64,000 bases of DNA from Paracoccus onchidii (lineage in GTDB: Bacteria; Pseudomonadota; Alphaproteobacteria; Rhodobacterales; Rhodobacteraceae), in contig NZ_JAQBIE010000009.1 in NCBI RefSeq assembly GCF_028294535.1, positions 124,001 through 188,000 on the forward strand, given 5' to 3'. The notes beneath the pieces were generated by a model. That model was given only the letters and a program-made list of their open reading frames with translations, did not search any database and had not been told where the DNA came from. Positions 62,268 to 64,000 of the stretch are shown here, piece by piece. The stretch's first letter is position 1, and every line of letters starts with the position of its first letter. The position numbers were made by a program, and so were the translations under genes.

Positions 62268-64000
62268 ATGGGCATTGCCAATTTCGTCTTCCGCCGGGGC
62301 GCGATCTACACCTGGCGCCGCCGCATTCCCAAACGTGCCGAATCCGCCGCCGCGAACCTCCAGGTCTCGCTGCGGACCGCTTGCCCGTGGACAGCGCGCA
62401 GGCTGGCTGTCATCGTGACCGCCAAGAGCGAGAGGGTGTTCGACCGCATGGGCATGGAAGGACTGACGCCGCAGGTGGCGCATGAATGGCTGGAGACCGT
62501 CACCCGAGAGGAGCTGGAGCGATCAGCGAAGCGCGATCGCGCCGCGTTCCACCTGCCGCAGACCGGCAACCCGGTCGAGAGCGTGCATCAGGACCATCTG
62601 GCGGGCGAGGCGCTGCGCCTCATCGCCCGCAAGGGCATCGAGCTGGAGCTGGACGCGGACGAGCGGCGCGAGCTGACTGCGCGCGGCTATTCCGAGGCCG
62701 ATCTGGAACGCATCGACGAATACCAGGTCATCCTGGGCCGCGACGCGGCCACCGAACCGGTCGAGACCCGCATCAGGCGCCGCGTGGCGGGCATCGCGGG
62801 CAAGGAACGCATCAGCGGGCACGAGTTCTTCGACGCCAAGCGCATCTGGCTCAATGGCCGCGCGGCGGCGCTGCTGTCGTCGAAAGCGGGGCTGGACCGG
62901 GGCTTCGACGATGCCATGGCGATGGCGGGCAGGCTGCGGGAGGGGCGGCCCCTTCCGACTGCCGAGGATGCCGCGCCGCCTGCCCCGGAACCTACCCCCG
63001 CCTTCGACCCCGCGCTCCAGGCCGTCGCTGACCGCCTCGCCAGCCGCAAGGAGAAGCGCGGGCGGGTCACGGACAAGACCGCCTACCAGATCCGCAAGAC
63101 CGCCGAACTGCTGCACGAGGCCACCGGCATCGAGGACATCCGCAAGCTGCGGCAGGAACACCTGATGGCCTTCAGCAACATCATGCACGCCCTGCCCCCG
63201 ACCTATCGCAAGACGCCGAAGGAACGGGACATGACGCTTGTGGAAATCATCGAGGCCGCGGGAACCGCAGGCCGGAAACAGGGCCTGTCCGCCGCCACCA
63301 TCAACCGCAATCTCGGCTTCGTCGGGCAGCTCATCAAGCACGCTCGTTCGGAAGGTCTTAGCCTCGATCCGCTTCTGGACACGCGCGATCTGCGCGAGAC
63401 CGACCCCGAGGACGACCAGGACAAGGTCGCCCCCTTCAGCCGCGACGACCTGCGCCGCATCTTCGCAGGCCCCGTCTGGCAGGGCTGCCAGAGCGCGGGG
63501 CGCCGCACCCGGCCCGGCGATCTCGTCATCAAGGACGCGCTCTACTGGCTGCCGCTGATCGCGGCCTATACCGGCGCGTGGCGCGAGGAGATCGCGGGCC
63601 TTGCGCGCGAAGACATCGTCACCGAGGACGGCATCGCAGCCTTCCACTTCCGCCCGACCGAGATCCGGCGGCTGAAGAACCGCCCCTCGCAGCGGAAGGT
63701 GCCGATCCACCCGCACCTGCTGGAGCTGGGCTTTATGGAGCATGTCGCCCAGGCCGAGACCGGCCAGGTCTTCCCCGACCTGAAGCGCCGCAAGGGGCGC
63801 GGCATGCTGTCGGACGCCATCAACTTCAACTGGCACAAGCTGCTGCGCGCACAGCTGGGCGAGGATGCCGCGAAGAAGAACTTCCACTCGTTCCGCCACT
63901 ACGTCACCGACGAGCTGCGCTACCGACAGGACGTGCCGGACCTCTCGCGCCACCACCTGCTGGGCCATGCCATCAGCTCGGAGGAGGACCGCCGCTACGG
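62268..64000 (+). CDS. Tyrosine recombinase/integrase, DUF6538-type N-terminus (cut at window end)
   Basis: A site-specific recombinase of at least 577 residues that should integrate or excise the element at tRNA-Gln. The N-terminus (ANFVFRRGAIYTWRRRIPKR) matches the DUF6538 arm-binding domain. Catalytic residues are visible: Arg in AYTGAWREEIAGL, Lys in RLKNRPSQRKVPIHP, His-x-x-Arg in FHSFRHYVTDEL, His in LLGHAISS, and the likely nucleophilic Tyr in DRRYG right at the edge. Only a few C-terminal residues are missing. The ATG at 62268 has GAGGGG six bases upstream; an in-frame ATG at 62235 is possible. It is GC-richer and more GAG-using than core genes, consistent with transfer. Confidence 0.9.
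   Translation, partial: MGIANFVFRRGAIYTWRRRIPKRAESAAANLQVSLRTACPWTARRLAVIVTAKSERVFDRMGMEGLTPQVAHEWLETVTREELERSAKRDRAAFHLPQTGNPVESVHQDHLAGEALRLIARKGIELELDADERRELTARGYSEADLERIDEYQVILGRDAATEPVETRIRRRVAGIAGKERISGHEFFDAKRIWLNGRAAALLSSKAGLDRGFDDAMAMAGRLREGRPLPTAEDAAPPAPEPTPAFDPALQAVADRLASRKEKRGRVTDKTAYQIRKTAELLHEATGIEDIRKLRQEHLMAFSNIMHALPPTYRKTPKERDMTLVEIIEAAGTAGRKQGLSAATINRNLGFVGQLIKHARSEGLSLDPLLDTRDLRETDPEDDQDKVAPFSRDDLRRIFAGPVWQGCQSAGRRTRPGDLVIKDALYWLPLIAAYTGAWREEIAGLAREDIVTEDGIAAFHFRPTEIRRLKNRPSQRKVPIHPHLLELGFMEHVAQAETGQVFPDLKRRKGRGMLSDAINFNWHKLLRAQLGEDAAKKNFHSFRHYVTDELRYRQDVPDLSRHHLLGHAISSEEDRRY

Noticed and set aside
62523..63968. 481-codon minus-strand frame opposite the integrase
   Set aside because: The plus-strand integrase has all catalytic motifs; the antisense frame has none and is a GC3 artefact.

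Overview
The window looks like chromosomal DNA of an alphaproteobacterium of the Rhodobacteraceae/Paracoccaceae type, probably Paracoccus or a close marine relative. The pointers are a DUF1476 protein of the Paracoccus F1-ATPase zeta-inhibitor type, a type II lumazine synthase under an FMN riboswitch, a DUF1489 protein, a TelA-DUF2927 lipoprotein pair, moderately high GC with GAA-rich Glu usage, and many ATGA start/stop overlaps. Most of the window is ordinary core and transport gene content. No plasmid, phage structural module, IS element or CRISPR array is visible. The right end enters a mobile element at a tRNA-Gln gene.

Layout, left to right. 0-5.5 kb: 5' part of dusA, a GST, a dGTPase-family HD enzyme, a small membrane protein, and a leftward apbE-nqrM-CBS group. 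5.6-11.6 kb: a complete nqrABCDEF operon for the Na+-pumping NADH:quinone oxidoreductase, divergent from its flavin transferase (apbE) and maturation factor (nqrM). 11.6-15.6 kb: trigger factor, DUF1489, an iron-type alcohol dehydrogenase, and ribH behind an FMN riboswitch. 15.6-19 kb: a four-gene polar amino-acid ABC importer. 19-23 kb: purS-purC, the zeta inhibitor, a MATE exporter and two hotdog thioesterases.

23-30 kb: two MerR regulators, a long acyl-CoA dehydrogenase, a GST, a thiolase and a fused enoyl-CoA hydratase/3-hydroxyacyl-CoA dehydrogenase form a beta-oxidation locus. Its distal half has distinctly different codon use. 30-36.3 kb: telA-DUF2927, glyoxalase, MarR, sdhE, an XRE regulator, an aspartate aminotransferase and 3-hydroxybutyrate dehydrogenase. 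36.4-36.6 kb holds a strong candidate small RNA gene with its own promoter and terminator. 36.6-43.1 kb: a family-5 solute-binding protein followed by a 42-residue entericidin-like lipoprotein and a CsbD-like acidic protein, a CDF transporter, an L,D-transpeptidase, exonuclease III and an acyltransferase. 43.1-48.6 kb: erpA, a second dGTPase-like HD protein, OsmC, RF3 and an unrecognised 488-residue protein behind an AT-rich promoter region.

48.6-57.3 kb: formate-THF ligase, a TRAP-TAXI transporter with its own universal stress protein, a class III aminotransferase, a carboxymuconolactone decarboxylase-like protein and a uracil-DNA glycosylase-like protein. 57.4-60.8 kb: a capsule-export ATPase, an inner-membrane export protein with an unusually long cytoplasmic N-terminus, and kdsA. 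60.8-62 kb: a BaiN/HI0933-type flavoprotein. 62.1-64 kb: tRNA-Gln(TTG) followed by a tyrosine recombinase cut by the window edge, the likely left boundary of a genomic island.

The best candidate for something undescribed is the roughly 75-nt leftward RNA at 36.45-36.52 kb. Next come the orphan 488-residue protein and the codon-shifted beta-oxidation block. All calls come from reading the sequence; no database search was possible.
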